The position numbers and the translations under genes are program-made. From positions 1 to 11,274 of the forward strand of contig CAZOMB010000028.1 in assembly GCA_964581105.1 (NCBI GenBank): a stretch of DNA of 11,274 bases, in the 5' to 3' direction. This stretch comes from UBA10161 sp964581105. Its GTDB lineage: Archaea; Micrarchaeota; Micrarchaeia; Anstonellales; Anstonellaceae. Under the pieces are notes generated by a model that made no database searches, was not told the origin of the DNA, and saw only the letters and a list, made by a program, of their open reading frames with translations. Position 1 is the first letter of the stretch. Each line of letters begins with the position of its first letter. This document shows, in pieces, positions 1 through 7,282 of the stretch.

Positions 1-900
1 TTTATTGACAATCTCATGGCATCTGCTGCACTCCTTTGTTGTTCCTCTTGGGTCTACAAACACTATCTTGCACCCAGCACTCTCAGCCTTGTATGCAAGC
101 ATGTCTGCAAACATATTCCATGAAGCATCATTGATATGCTTGCCGAATTGTTTTTCTGACATCTCTTTTGAGGCAAGTTTTTCAAGAGCTATGAGGGAAT
201 AATTGTTGATGAATTGAGTTGATAGTTTGTGAAGGAAGTCTTTTCTTGTGTTTGATACTTTTTCATGGATTCTTGCAACCTTTAGTTTTGCTTTTTTCCT
301 GTTTTTGCTCTTTTTCTTTTTTCTTGAGAATAGTTTTTGGCACCATGCAAGTTTGTTCTCATATTTTTTTAGGTGTTTTGGATTTTTGATTAATTGCCCA
401 TTGTTTGTTTTCGGAATTTGTTTTTCCCGCTCTGAGCAAAATATTGCAAACCATTTCCCAGAAGGCTCTCTTTTTAGAGTCATTGTTTTTACTTTGCTCT
501 TTATCTTCCTGTGGCATACAATTGCAATTTCTCCAAAAGGAGTAACTTTGAGCTTTTTGTTCAGAGAGAACCCTTTTTGTGGATAATGTAGACTTCTCAT
601 GCTGTCAATTGATTTGAAGCGTGGAAAGCCGCATTTTATGCCTTTTTTCCTCAGTTTGAATACTCTCATAATTGCATCACGAAGCCTGTGTGAAACCTCT
701 TGTGCCGTTTGGGAGAATAAGCCAGTGTTTTTGACCATTAGCTGTAAAGTGTTTTTTGTTGGGAAGAGATCAAAATCATCGTAGGTTTGCTTGCTGTGCT
801 CAAGAAGCTCATTCCACAGGTTTTTAGCTATCCATAAATGCTGCATTATTTGCTTTTCCTGGTTTTTTGATGGATATACTCTAAATTTGTATGACCTCAT
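1..900 (-). CDS. tnpB: TnpB (IS200/IS605 OrfB family) RNA-guided nuclease homologue, partial at left edge, RuvC-I segment missing
   Basis: The minus strand is open from an ATG at 900 to the window edge, giving 300 codons with no stop or frameshift. Seen: an N-terminus typical of TnpB (MRSYKFRVYPSKNQEKQI), a basic middle (FSRKKKKSKNRKKAKLKVARIHEK, residues 191-214), the RuvC-II segment with Glu240 in LIALEKL, and the start of the C-terminal zinc ribbon (VDPRGTTKECSRCHE, Cys291 and Cys294). The second Cys pair and RuvC-III lie beyond the edge. TnpB normally has a GIDLG-type RuvC-I motif, with its catalytic Asp, between the Trp-containing strand (KWFAIFCSE, 149-157) and NPKHLKKYE (173-181). Here the link is only EKQIPKTNNGQLIK, so about 15-20 residues including that Asp are absent while frame is kept. 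It is probably inactive for DNA cleavage. No TnpA is visible. The start is supported by AAAGGTTG just upstream and a TATA-like box. An IS decay product or an exapted RNA-guided binder both fit. Confidence 0.9.
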   Translation of the reverse strand, partial: MRSYKFRVYPSKNQEKQIMQHLWIAKNLWNELLEHSKQTYDDFDLFPTKNTLQLMVKNTGLFSQTAQEVSHRLRDAIMRVFKLRKKGIKCGFPRFKSIDSMRSLHYPQKGFSLNKKLKVTPFGEIAIVCHRKIKSKVKTMTLKREPSGKWFAIFCSEREKQIPKTNNGQLIKNPKHLKKYENKLAWCQKLFSRKKKKSKNRKKAKLKVARIHEKVSNTRKDFLHKLSTQFINNYSLIALEKLASKEMSEKQFGKHINDASWNMFADMLAYKAESAGCKIVFVDPRGTTKECSRCHEIVNK

Positions 901-930
901 TTCAACCTTTTCAGAAGAGGAATTTAGAGG

Positions 931-937
931 ATATAAA
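931..937 (-). promoter_or_regulatory. Probable TATA box for tnpB
   Basis: The minus strand reads TTTATAT here, centred about 34 nt upstream of the tnpB ATG at 900. An archaeal TATA box sits about 26 nt before the transcription start, which would place initiation near 908 and leave a leader of only about 8 nt. The AAAGGTTG motif directly before the ATG would still fall largely within that transcript. This rests on spacing and composition only. Confidence 0.4.
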
Positions 938-1030
938 CATTTGCAGACCTCAATGCCGGTGTGATTACCATTTATTGCCACATTATACGGAGAAGTTCCT
1001 ATTCTATTTAGCCCCCACCAACTATCATTA

Positions 1031-1039
1031 AAAATATTA
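1031..1039 (+). promoter_or_regulatory. Probable TATA box for the surface protein-MoxR operon
   Basis: AAAATATTA lies about 50 nt before the first ATG of the large gene. Initiation about 26 nt downstream, near 1060-1065, would give a leader of roughly 20 nt that contains the Shine-Dalgarno motif at 1075-1080. It is the best TATA-like element in the 181-nt divergent region. It is a composition- and spacing-based call, since the whole region is AT-rich. Confidence 0.45.
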
Positions 1040-1074
1040 ACACTGGATTAATAGGTTAGACAAGGCGATCTGAA

Positions 1075-1080
1075 AAGGAG
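1075..1080 (+). promoter_or_regulatory. Ribosome binding site that bears on the start choice of the large gene
   Basis: AAGGAG ends one base before a run of three consecutive in-frame ATG codons at 1082, 1085 and 1088. A one-base spacing to the first ATG is too tight. Spacing of 4 or 7 bases makes the second or third ATG the likelier real start. The protein would then be one or two residues shorter, with no effect on the signal peptide. Confidence 0.6.
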
Positions 1081-1081
1081 A

Positions 1082-4000
1082 ATGATGATGGGCATAGGAT
1101 TAGGAAAAGCAAGACATACGCCAAGCGCAAATAAGGCAATTTTTCTCATTTTTGCCCTTTTTCTGATGAATGGAATGGCATATGCTATTTGCCCTGGCAC
1201 AATAACAGAAGACTATAATATGACATCAAGCGAAAGCTCAACAAGCACCTGCTTTGTCATAGGCACTGAGAATGTCACTCTTGACTGCAAAGGTTATAGT
1301 GTTACACTTACAGGCGGAGGAAATGTCCCTGCAGTAGACTTGAATGCAAGGAATATTACAATAAAAAACTGCAATATAGTTGAGAACAGCGGCACAAACC
1401 GCTACATGGGTGCATTATACCTTCGCTCAAGTGCAAACAATACCCTGATTGTTGACACCAATGTAAGCTCAGTTGGCCATTATTCCCTGTATGTTGCGTC
1501 AGGCTACAATAATTTCACAAATGTAAGGGCAAGCACAACCACTTCAAACAGGTATACTGCTTATTTTGAGTCAAGCTCATACAATACACTTACAAATATG
1601 GTAATAAACAAAACAACAACTGCAAGCACATATTCGGTTTACTGGAATGGCGGCGAAAACAATACCTTCAGGAATGTGACTGTTGGAACCAGGATTGGCG
1701 GCTCAACAAGGATATATGGCGCATATCTTTCTGGCTTTAGCTATGGAAATATACAGGACAGCTTTTTCCAGGGAAGCTATACATATAGCAGCCTTCTCTT
1801 TGTAGGCGGGTCTGTTGGCAATACTGTGAATAACTCTGTTGTAAGGGGAAGCACCTCAACCTCTTGCTCTGGAATATACCTCGATGTATCCAGCTCAAAC
1901 AGCATATACAACAGCGACATATCTGTTGCCGGAGTCGGGATTTATGTTGTGTCAAGCTCAGGAAGCACTCATCTTGAGAATTTGACTGTCACTTCAACTG
2001 GAAGCTCAGGCATCTACATAAACCCTGGAACGCCTTCACACAGCAATATAATAAACAATGTCAGCGTGGTTGCCCCAGGCTATGCACTGTTCTTTAGCCC
2101 AAGCTCATACAATACCATTGAAAATTCAACCTTTAACAGCACTACAAACTATGCCTTTTACAGTGACACTGGCACTGACAACAACAGGTTTTTCAACAAC
2201 AGCTTTGTAAGCAGGCCTTCTGGTGGATATTCCCACTGCATGTATTTTGCACAAAGCTCTTCAAATAACATAATCCTGAACAATACCATCAACTCGCCCA
2301 CTTATTATGGGATTTATTTTGCAGAGTCTGCAAGCAATTACAATGTGATACAGAACAACACGATAATCGCCTCAGGAAACTATGGGAGTCATTATGGCTA
2401 TGGTATAGTATTTGGCACAACCCCGTCAAACTACAACAACATAACCGGAAACTACATAAGGGCAGTAAGAACCGGCTTGCAGATATATGGGGACTATAAC
2501 AAAGTTGATTACAATATCATAAGCGTAGACCAGTATGGCTATGGGATTTACCTTGCCTCATCTGGCCAGGGCACAGTCATTGGCAATGAGATAAACAGCA
2601 CCTATTACTATCCATTCTATGGTTATTATGCTGAGAACAATTTGATTGCAAACAACTCAATAAACTGCAATGGCACGCATGGCAGCTACAGCATAGGCAT
2701 GTACCTCTACCTCTCAAGCAGCAATACAATTGAGAATAACACTGTAATAACTTCTGGAAGCGATGCATTGCGGATTACATCCTCCGCAAGCGAAAATGTA
2801 TTCAGAAACAACAGCTTTCGCACAAATGCCACCAATTACTATGGGGTACAGGTGAGCACCAACTGCCAGAACAACAAGTTTTATGACAATAACTTCACCT
2901 CTGAAAGGGGCTATGGGTTATACATAGTATCAAACTCAAAGCACAATGTTTTCACAGGCGGATATGTTGACGCATATACCCAAAGGGGCATGACCGTGAT
3001 TTCAGCAAGCTACAACAACTTCTCAAACATGAGTGTAAGGACAGGAATCAACAACCCTGGCTCGCAGGCACTTTACCTTGACAGCGCGTCAAGCAACCAT
3101 TTTGAGAATGTGAGCTTTTTGAGCAATGCAAGCTATGCCGCCTACTTCTACTCAGGAGTATATGACAATGACTTTTCCAATGTTTCCTTTTATTCAAATT
3201 ATTCATACGGAATTTATATGAGGACAAGCACTTATGCAAACACTTTCAGGAACTTTTCCATAAGGGCAAACAACACCTATGCGCTTTATATGTACGGAAT
3301 TGCGCCTGTCTATGACAATGCTTTTTATGACGGGGTGATTGAAAGCAATTACAGCGGAGGCTATGCTGTTTACCTTTACCTTGCAAATTACAATAACTTT
3401 ACCAATGTCAATATAACTAACACCAAATACCGTGCGCTGCGCCTTTTGACTTCAACAAACAACATGTTCAATGGAGTGAGGATAAATGCAGGCAATGTTG
3501 CAAATGCAATAGGAGTGCTTGCACAGACTTTGGCAACAGAAAATGTCATTGCAAACTCAACAATCAATGCATCTGCATTTTCAGGCGCCTATGATGTGTA
3601 TATAGGGAACAGCGCAGTGCAGCCATCCAGCCTTACCCTCCTTAATTCAAGCTATAACAATGACTTTTACTTTGGGGATGTAAATTCCTACATCAATATA
3701 AGCTGGTATTTGAGGGTAAATCTTACTGACCTGGCAGGGACAACCGGGATAGAGGGCGCAACAATAAACTTTACTGATTCTTACAGCACACAGGTTGCAT
3801 CAGAAACAACTGATGAGAACGGGCTGACTTCGTTTGTCGAGGTACAGGAATACCAGTGGAAGAGCACTGGCTCAGGAACCCCATTCAGGCCATATGACTT
3901 GAATGCATCAGTTGGCTCAGTGACTGCAAGCAAGCAGTCAAACCCAACCTCAGTTGGCCCTGAGACTGAGAACATGAACATCAATGCAACAACATGCAAG

Positions 4001-7000
4001 GCGCTTGCAGAGGATTATGTGCTTACAAACAATGTTTATGGGTTTTCAAACTGCTTTACTGCTTCTGCAAATGATATTACCCTTGATTGCGCTGGCTATT
4101 CAGTCAATTACTCAAGGGCATCTTCTGGCTGCGGCTTTAATGCGTCTGGCTTTACAGGAATAACAATGAAAGGCTGCGGCTTTGCGCAAGGAAACTACAA
4201 TTCATCCTCATCTGGTGCAGTATGCCTCTCTTCAAATGCACAAATTATTGCAGCAAACTCAAGCATAAGCTCTCTTGGAGGCTCAGATGGGTATGACTTT
4301 GTTGTCTCTTCATCCAATGCAACTGCTGTTAACGTGAGCACAAGCGTGTCAAATGCCAATATAACGGGCAATGGCACTTTGCTCAGGACTTGGTACACCA
4401 GCTTTAACTTGACTGACCTTTCTGGAAACCAGATTTTATACTCAAACCTGAATATAACCAACAGGCTCAATGAGACTGTTTCCTCGCTTTTGCTTGACAC
4501 TGGTTTTGTAAGCATGCAAGAGCTTTCAGAATATCTGCAAAATTCAAGTGGCCCTACATATTACAGCAATTATACCTTGTTTGCCTGGACAGGGGTTGCG
4601 AACAATACAACTTATCTGAACTTGACAACCAATACTGATGTTGTCATAGAAATGAATGCATCTACTTGCAGGGCTTTCACAAGCTCAATGACACTTAAGA
4701 ACAACCTTTATTCTGATGCAACCTGCCTTGTTGCAGGGGCAGATGGCCTTTCACTTGACTGTGCTGGCTATTATGTGAACTACTCAAGGGCAGGCGACGG
4801 GTATTATGGCATTGACACTGCAAGCTATGACAATTTGATTCTCAGGAACTGCCACTTTGTAATGGGAAACACCGGTGCAAACTATTCTTATGCAGTGCTT
4901 AACAACAATTCCTCAGCATTTACGCTTGCAAACTCAACAATAACCGGCAATGCTGCATATATTAATCTGACAACAAATGCGCAGTTCATAAACACAAGCT
5001 TTGAGAATAGCACTGTTTCATTTGGAGAGGCCCAAAGCAACCTTACTGCAAAGCAATATGCACTTATTCATGCAATAGGCCTTGCTGGGGAGGATGTCAA
5101 TGGCTCAGAAGTGAATGCAACTGATGTCTATGGCACTGTTGTTCAGAGCGGAACAACTGACGGGAACGGGACGCTGACAATGCTTGTGAGCCAGTTTGTG
5201 CAAAACCAGTCTGGCCTTGTTGCTTATGACCCGTATAACTTTACTGCAATACATCCAGAAACCAGTAACCTGAATTTCACCTATACCCCGATGAATGAGA
5301 GCAAGAATGTGACAATTGGGCTGATTTCCGCTGTAATAGAGGTAATTTCACCAAATGAAAGCCAGGTATTTATACAAGGAGATCCTGTAGAAGGCGGACC
5401 TGTCAATATATTAGTAAATGAGACGCTTGGCCAGGACTGGATAGTGAATGTCACTGCATGGGTGACAAATGACATATATAACCAGACTTACCAGGCCTAT
5501 GAGACATACAATGGAAGCAATTTGTGGGAATACAATTATTCAATAGGGCTAAGCCAGCCGGCAGCCACCATAACAATAGTTGCACGCGGCTATAATGGAG
5601 ATGCATATGTGCAGGCAACAAGGAACTTTGTAGTCACCCGCTCTTCTGGCGCAGGGGTTGCAGACCCAATAATCACTTACTTCTGCCCCGACTATACATA
5701 TGTTGCTGCAAACCAGACAACAAACATAACTGTTGCAGCTGACCTTGACACAGTGCTGCACAACATAACCCTGACTGTGACTTACCCAAACAATACTTCA
5801 ATTATACTGCAGGAAAATTCATCCTCATCAGGCTCAAATTACACATATAACAAGACATGGGCAATAGAAACAAACCAGACAGGAACCCACATATTGTTCG
5901 CGCAGGCAGTGGATGTAAACTCAAATATTGTGAACAGCACTAAGCACATGTATGTTGTGCCTTCAAATGAAACGATAAACCTGACGCTTTCTGGCATTGA
6001 CACTTTGCAGCTCAATGATGTTTGCAGTGGCATTACCATTGCCTCTGGAACAGAACTTAATGGCATTTCTGTTGCTCCAGGAAACTATAGCATAATCGGG
6101 GAAGACACAAACAGGACCTTGCTGACATTCAACCAGTTTAATGTTACAAGCTTTAATGGCACATTTGCAACCTACTCAGAGGAATCTGCAACCAGCCTTG
6201 TTCCCCCTGAAAACAGGAGAAATATCTTTTTGCTGCAAGGACAAGTGAATGGTGGTTCTTTTGGCTCAATAGGAATGAGAATAAATTACACGGAGGATGA
6301 GGGCACTTTGGTTGCAGAAAACAGCCTTGACATGTACCGGTGCAACTCGTTTGTAAGCTGCACATGGGAGGCACTAAACTACACTCTTAATACAACTTCA
6401 AACCTGATTAATACAACGATTGCAAACATGAGCGGGCTTTACGGGGTATTTGAGCCTGCTTACCCAACTCCAGAAGTGCAGACAATTACCCAGTACCAAA
6501 GCTCAACCCAATATGTTGATGTTGAGGTTCCTGTGAATGTGACGGTAACTGAAGTTGTTGAAGTACCTACAGAAGTTCCTGTAGAGGTGCCGACATACAC
6601 CGCAATAAGGCTTATTGATGACCCTGGCCTGATTGAGCTTTACCCGCGTGAAACAATAGGTGTAGAGATTTCTTTGACAAATAGCATGGGCATTGACCTT
6701 GGCACAGTTACCCTTGGAGTGGTTTCTGACTCTGGTATAGATGCCTCGCTTTCGCAAACCTCATTTGAAATGCCAGCAGGCTCAAGCCATGATGCAACCC
6801 TAGTGGTGACTTCAAGGGAAAAATCAGGCAACTTCAAGCTTACTTTGACTGCAAAATCAGCCTCTGCAGATATTAAGGATGAGCTTATTGTACCAGTAAT
6901 TGTATCAGAGGACTTGGAAAAGGACAAGCTTTCTGCAAAAGAGAAAATCAATTTTGCAAAGCAGCTTTTGGATGACAATCCAGAATGCCTTGATTTGGAG

Positions 7001-7282
7001 GAAATGCTCACAAGCGCATCATTGTACCTTGAGAACGGCAATTATATAGAGGCAAGTGACAATGCCCAAAAGGCAATATCTGGCTGCAGTGGGATAATGG
7101 CACTGAGAGGAAAACCTGTTGTGCAAAAAGAGGTGGTTCCGCAGGTTGACTGGGCAGTTTCGCTTGTTGTGCCAATAGCATTTGCAGGGGCAACTGCTGC
7201 TGTTGCCCTTATTACATACATGTTCATGAGGAGGTTTGGAGGCAGGAAAAAGAGTCCGGAGGGACAACAGGGGCGGTTATAA
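1082..7282 (+). CDS. Giant secreted, membrane-anchored beta-helix surface glycoprotein (NosD/CASH-type repeats, Ig-like and NEW3-like domains)
   Basis: A 2066-residue protein, probably a surface-layer-associated or adhesive protein; its ligand is unknown. Order seen: signal peptide 1-35 (hydrophobic IFLIFALFL, cleavage after AYA); four-Cys cap 37-97; long right-handed beta-helix to about 870 built of repeating N-N/S-x-I/F rungs; Ig/CnaB-like domain about 875-970; second cap 972-1032 with a short helix; second Ig-like domain about 1104-1194; third cap 1196-1257 with a short helix; third Ig-like domain about 1324-1416; further beta-rich domains to about 1795; a Val/Pro/Glu linker about 1815-1838; a NEW3-like beta domain about 1843-1943; a helical segment about 1945-2003; one transmembrane helix about 2024-2048; and a basic cytoplasmic tail ending RRFGGRKKSPEGQQGRL. 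About 100 N-x-S/T sequons precede residue 1820 and none follow. The stop overlaps the moxR-like start. A carbohydrate-active enzyme is possible, since beta-helices include lyases, but no catalytic motif is recognisable. Confidence 0.9.
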   Translation: MMMGIGLGKARHTPSANKAIFLIFALFLMNGMAYAICPGTITEDYNMTSSESSTSTCFVIGTENVTLDCKGYSVTLTGGGNVPAVDLNARNITIKNCNIVENSGTNRYMGALYLRSSANNTLIVDTNVSSVGHYSLYVASGYNNFTNVRASTTTSNRYTAYFESSSYNTLTNMVINKTTTASTYSVYWNGGENNTFRNVTVGTRIGGSTRIYGAYLSGFSYGNIQDSFFQGSYTYSSLLFVGGSVGNTVNNSVVRGSTSTSCSGIYLDVSSSNSIYNSDISVAGVGIYVVSSSGSTHLENLTVTSTGSSGIYINPGTPSHSNIINNVSVVAPGYALFFSPSSYNTIENSTFNSTTNYAFYSDTGTDNNRFFNNSFVSRPSGGYSHCMYFAQSSSNNIILNNTINSPTYYGIYFAESASNYNVIQNNTIIASGNYGSHYGYGIVFGTTPSNYNNITGNYIRAVRTGLQIYGDYNKVDYNIISVDQYGYGIYLASSGQGTVIGNEINSTYYYPFYGYYAENNLIANNSINCNGTHGSYSIGMYLYLSSSNTIENNTVITSGSDALRITSSASENVFRNNSFRTNATNYYGVQVSTNCQNNKFYDNNFTSERGYGLYIVSNSKHNVFTGGYVDAYTQRGMTVISASYNNFSNMSVRTGINNPGSQALYLDSASSNHFENVSFLSNASYAAYFYSGVYDNDFSNVSFYSNYSYGIYMRTSTYANTFRNFSIRANNTYALYMYGIAPVYDNAFYDGVIESNYSGGYAVYLYLANYNNFTNVNITNTKYRALRLLTSTNNMFNGVRINAGNVANAIGVLAQTLATENVIANSTINASAFSGAYDVYIGNSAVQPSSLTLLNSSYNNDFYFGDVNSYINISWYLRVNLTDLAGTTGIEGATINFTDSYSTQVASETTDENGLTSFVEVQEYQWKSTGSGTPFRPYDLNASVGSVTASKQSNPTSVGPETENMNINATTCKALAEDYVLTNNVYGFSNCFTASANDITLDCAGYSVNYSRASSGCGFNASGFTGITMKGCGFAQGNYNSSSSGAVCLSSNAQIIAANSSISSLGGSDGYDFVVSSSNATAVNVSTSVSNANITGNGTLLRTWYTSFNLTDLSGNQILYSNLNITNRLNETVSSLLLDTGFVSMQELSEYLQNSSGPTYYSNYTLFAWTGVANNTTYLNLTTNTDVVIEMNASTCRAFTSSMTLKNNLYSDATCLVAGADGLSLDCAGYYVNYSRAGDGYYGIDTASYDNLILRNCHFVMGNTGANYSYAVLNNNSSAFTLANSTITGNAAYINLTTNAQFINTSFENSTVSFGEAQSNLTAKQYALIHAIGLAGEDVNGSEVNATDVYGTVVQSGTTDGNGTLTMLVSQFVQNQSGLVAYDPYNFTAIHPETSNLNFTYTPMNESKNVTIGLISAVIEVISPNESQVFIQGDPVEGGPVNILVNETLGQDWIVNVTAWVTNDIYNQTYQAYETYNGSNLWEYNYSIGLSQPAATITIVARGYNGDAYVQATRNFVVTRSSGAGVADPIITYFCPDYTYVAANQTTNITVAADLDTVLHNITLTVTYPNNTSIILQENSSSSGSNYTYNKTWAIETNQTGTHILFAQAVDVNSNIVNSTKHMYVVPSNETINLTLSGIDTLQLNDVCSGITIASGTELNGISVAPGNYSIIGEDTNRTLLTFNQFNVTSFNGTFATYSEESATSLVPPENRRNIFLLQGQVNGGSFGSIGMRINYTEDEGTLVAENSLDMYRCNSFVSCTWEALNYTLNTTSNLINTTIANMSGLYGVFEPAYPTPEVQTITQYQSSTQYVDVEVPVNVTVTEVVEVPTEVPVEVPTYTAIRLIDDPGLIELYPRETIGVEISLTNSMGIDLGTVTLGVVSDSGIDASLSQTSFEMPAGSSHDATLVVTSREKSGNFKLTLTAKSASADIKDELIVPVIVSEDLEKDKLSAKEKINFAKQLLDDNPECLDLEEMLTSASLYLENGNYIEASDNAQKAISGCSGIMALRGKPVVQKEVVPQVDWAVSLVVPIAFAGATAAVALITYMFMRRFGGRKKSPEGQQGRL
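1190..1372 (+). repeat. Four-cysteine beta-helix cap module, copy 1
   Basis: This codes residues 37-97 of the giant protein, directly after the signal peptide. Cysteines are at 37, 57, 69 and 97, a C-x19-C-x11-C-x27-C pattern. The core contains TLDCKGYSV and ends ITIKNC, the NosD-like 'DCxGy...IxNC' signature that opens a parallel beta-helix. The longest helix, about 770 residues, follows it. Confidence 0.75.
3995..4177 (+). repeat. Four-cysteine beta-helix cap module, copy 2
   Basis: This codes residues 972-1032. The same signature recurs: C-x18-C-x11-C-x28-C, with cysteines at 972, 991, 1003 and 1032, a core of TLDCAGYSVNYSRA and an end of ITMKGC. One extra Cys lies in the last interval. 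It follows the first Ig-like domain and is followed by only a short helix. Confidence 0.75.
4667..4852 (+). repeat. Four-cysteine beta-helix cap module, copy 3
   Basis: This codes residues 1196-1257. The pattern is C-x18-C-x11-C-x29-C, with cysteines at 1196, 1215, 1227 and 1257. The core SLDCAGYYVNYSRAGDGY is almost identical to copy 2 (AGYSVNYSRA), so copies 2 and 3 are the most recent duplicates. A short helix and the third Ig-like domain follow. Confidence 0.75.

Noticed and set aside
5..784. Plus-strand open frames of 61-112 residues opposite tnpB
   Set aside because: They are the complement of the Lys- and Ala-rich tnpB frame, giving Phe/Leu-rich nonsense. The minus-strand frame matches a known family along its length.
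1400..3650. DNA-level tandem repeat or CRISPR-like periodicity in the beta-helix coding region
   Set aside because: The periodicity is in the protein (Asn/Ser rungs of variable length). The nucleotide units are diverged and unevenly spaced, with no identical repeats or spacers.
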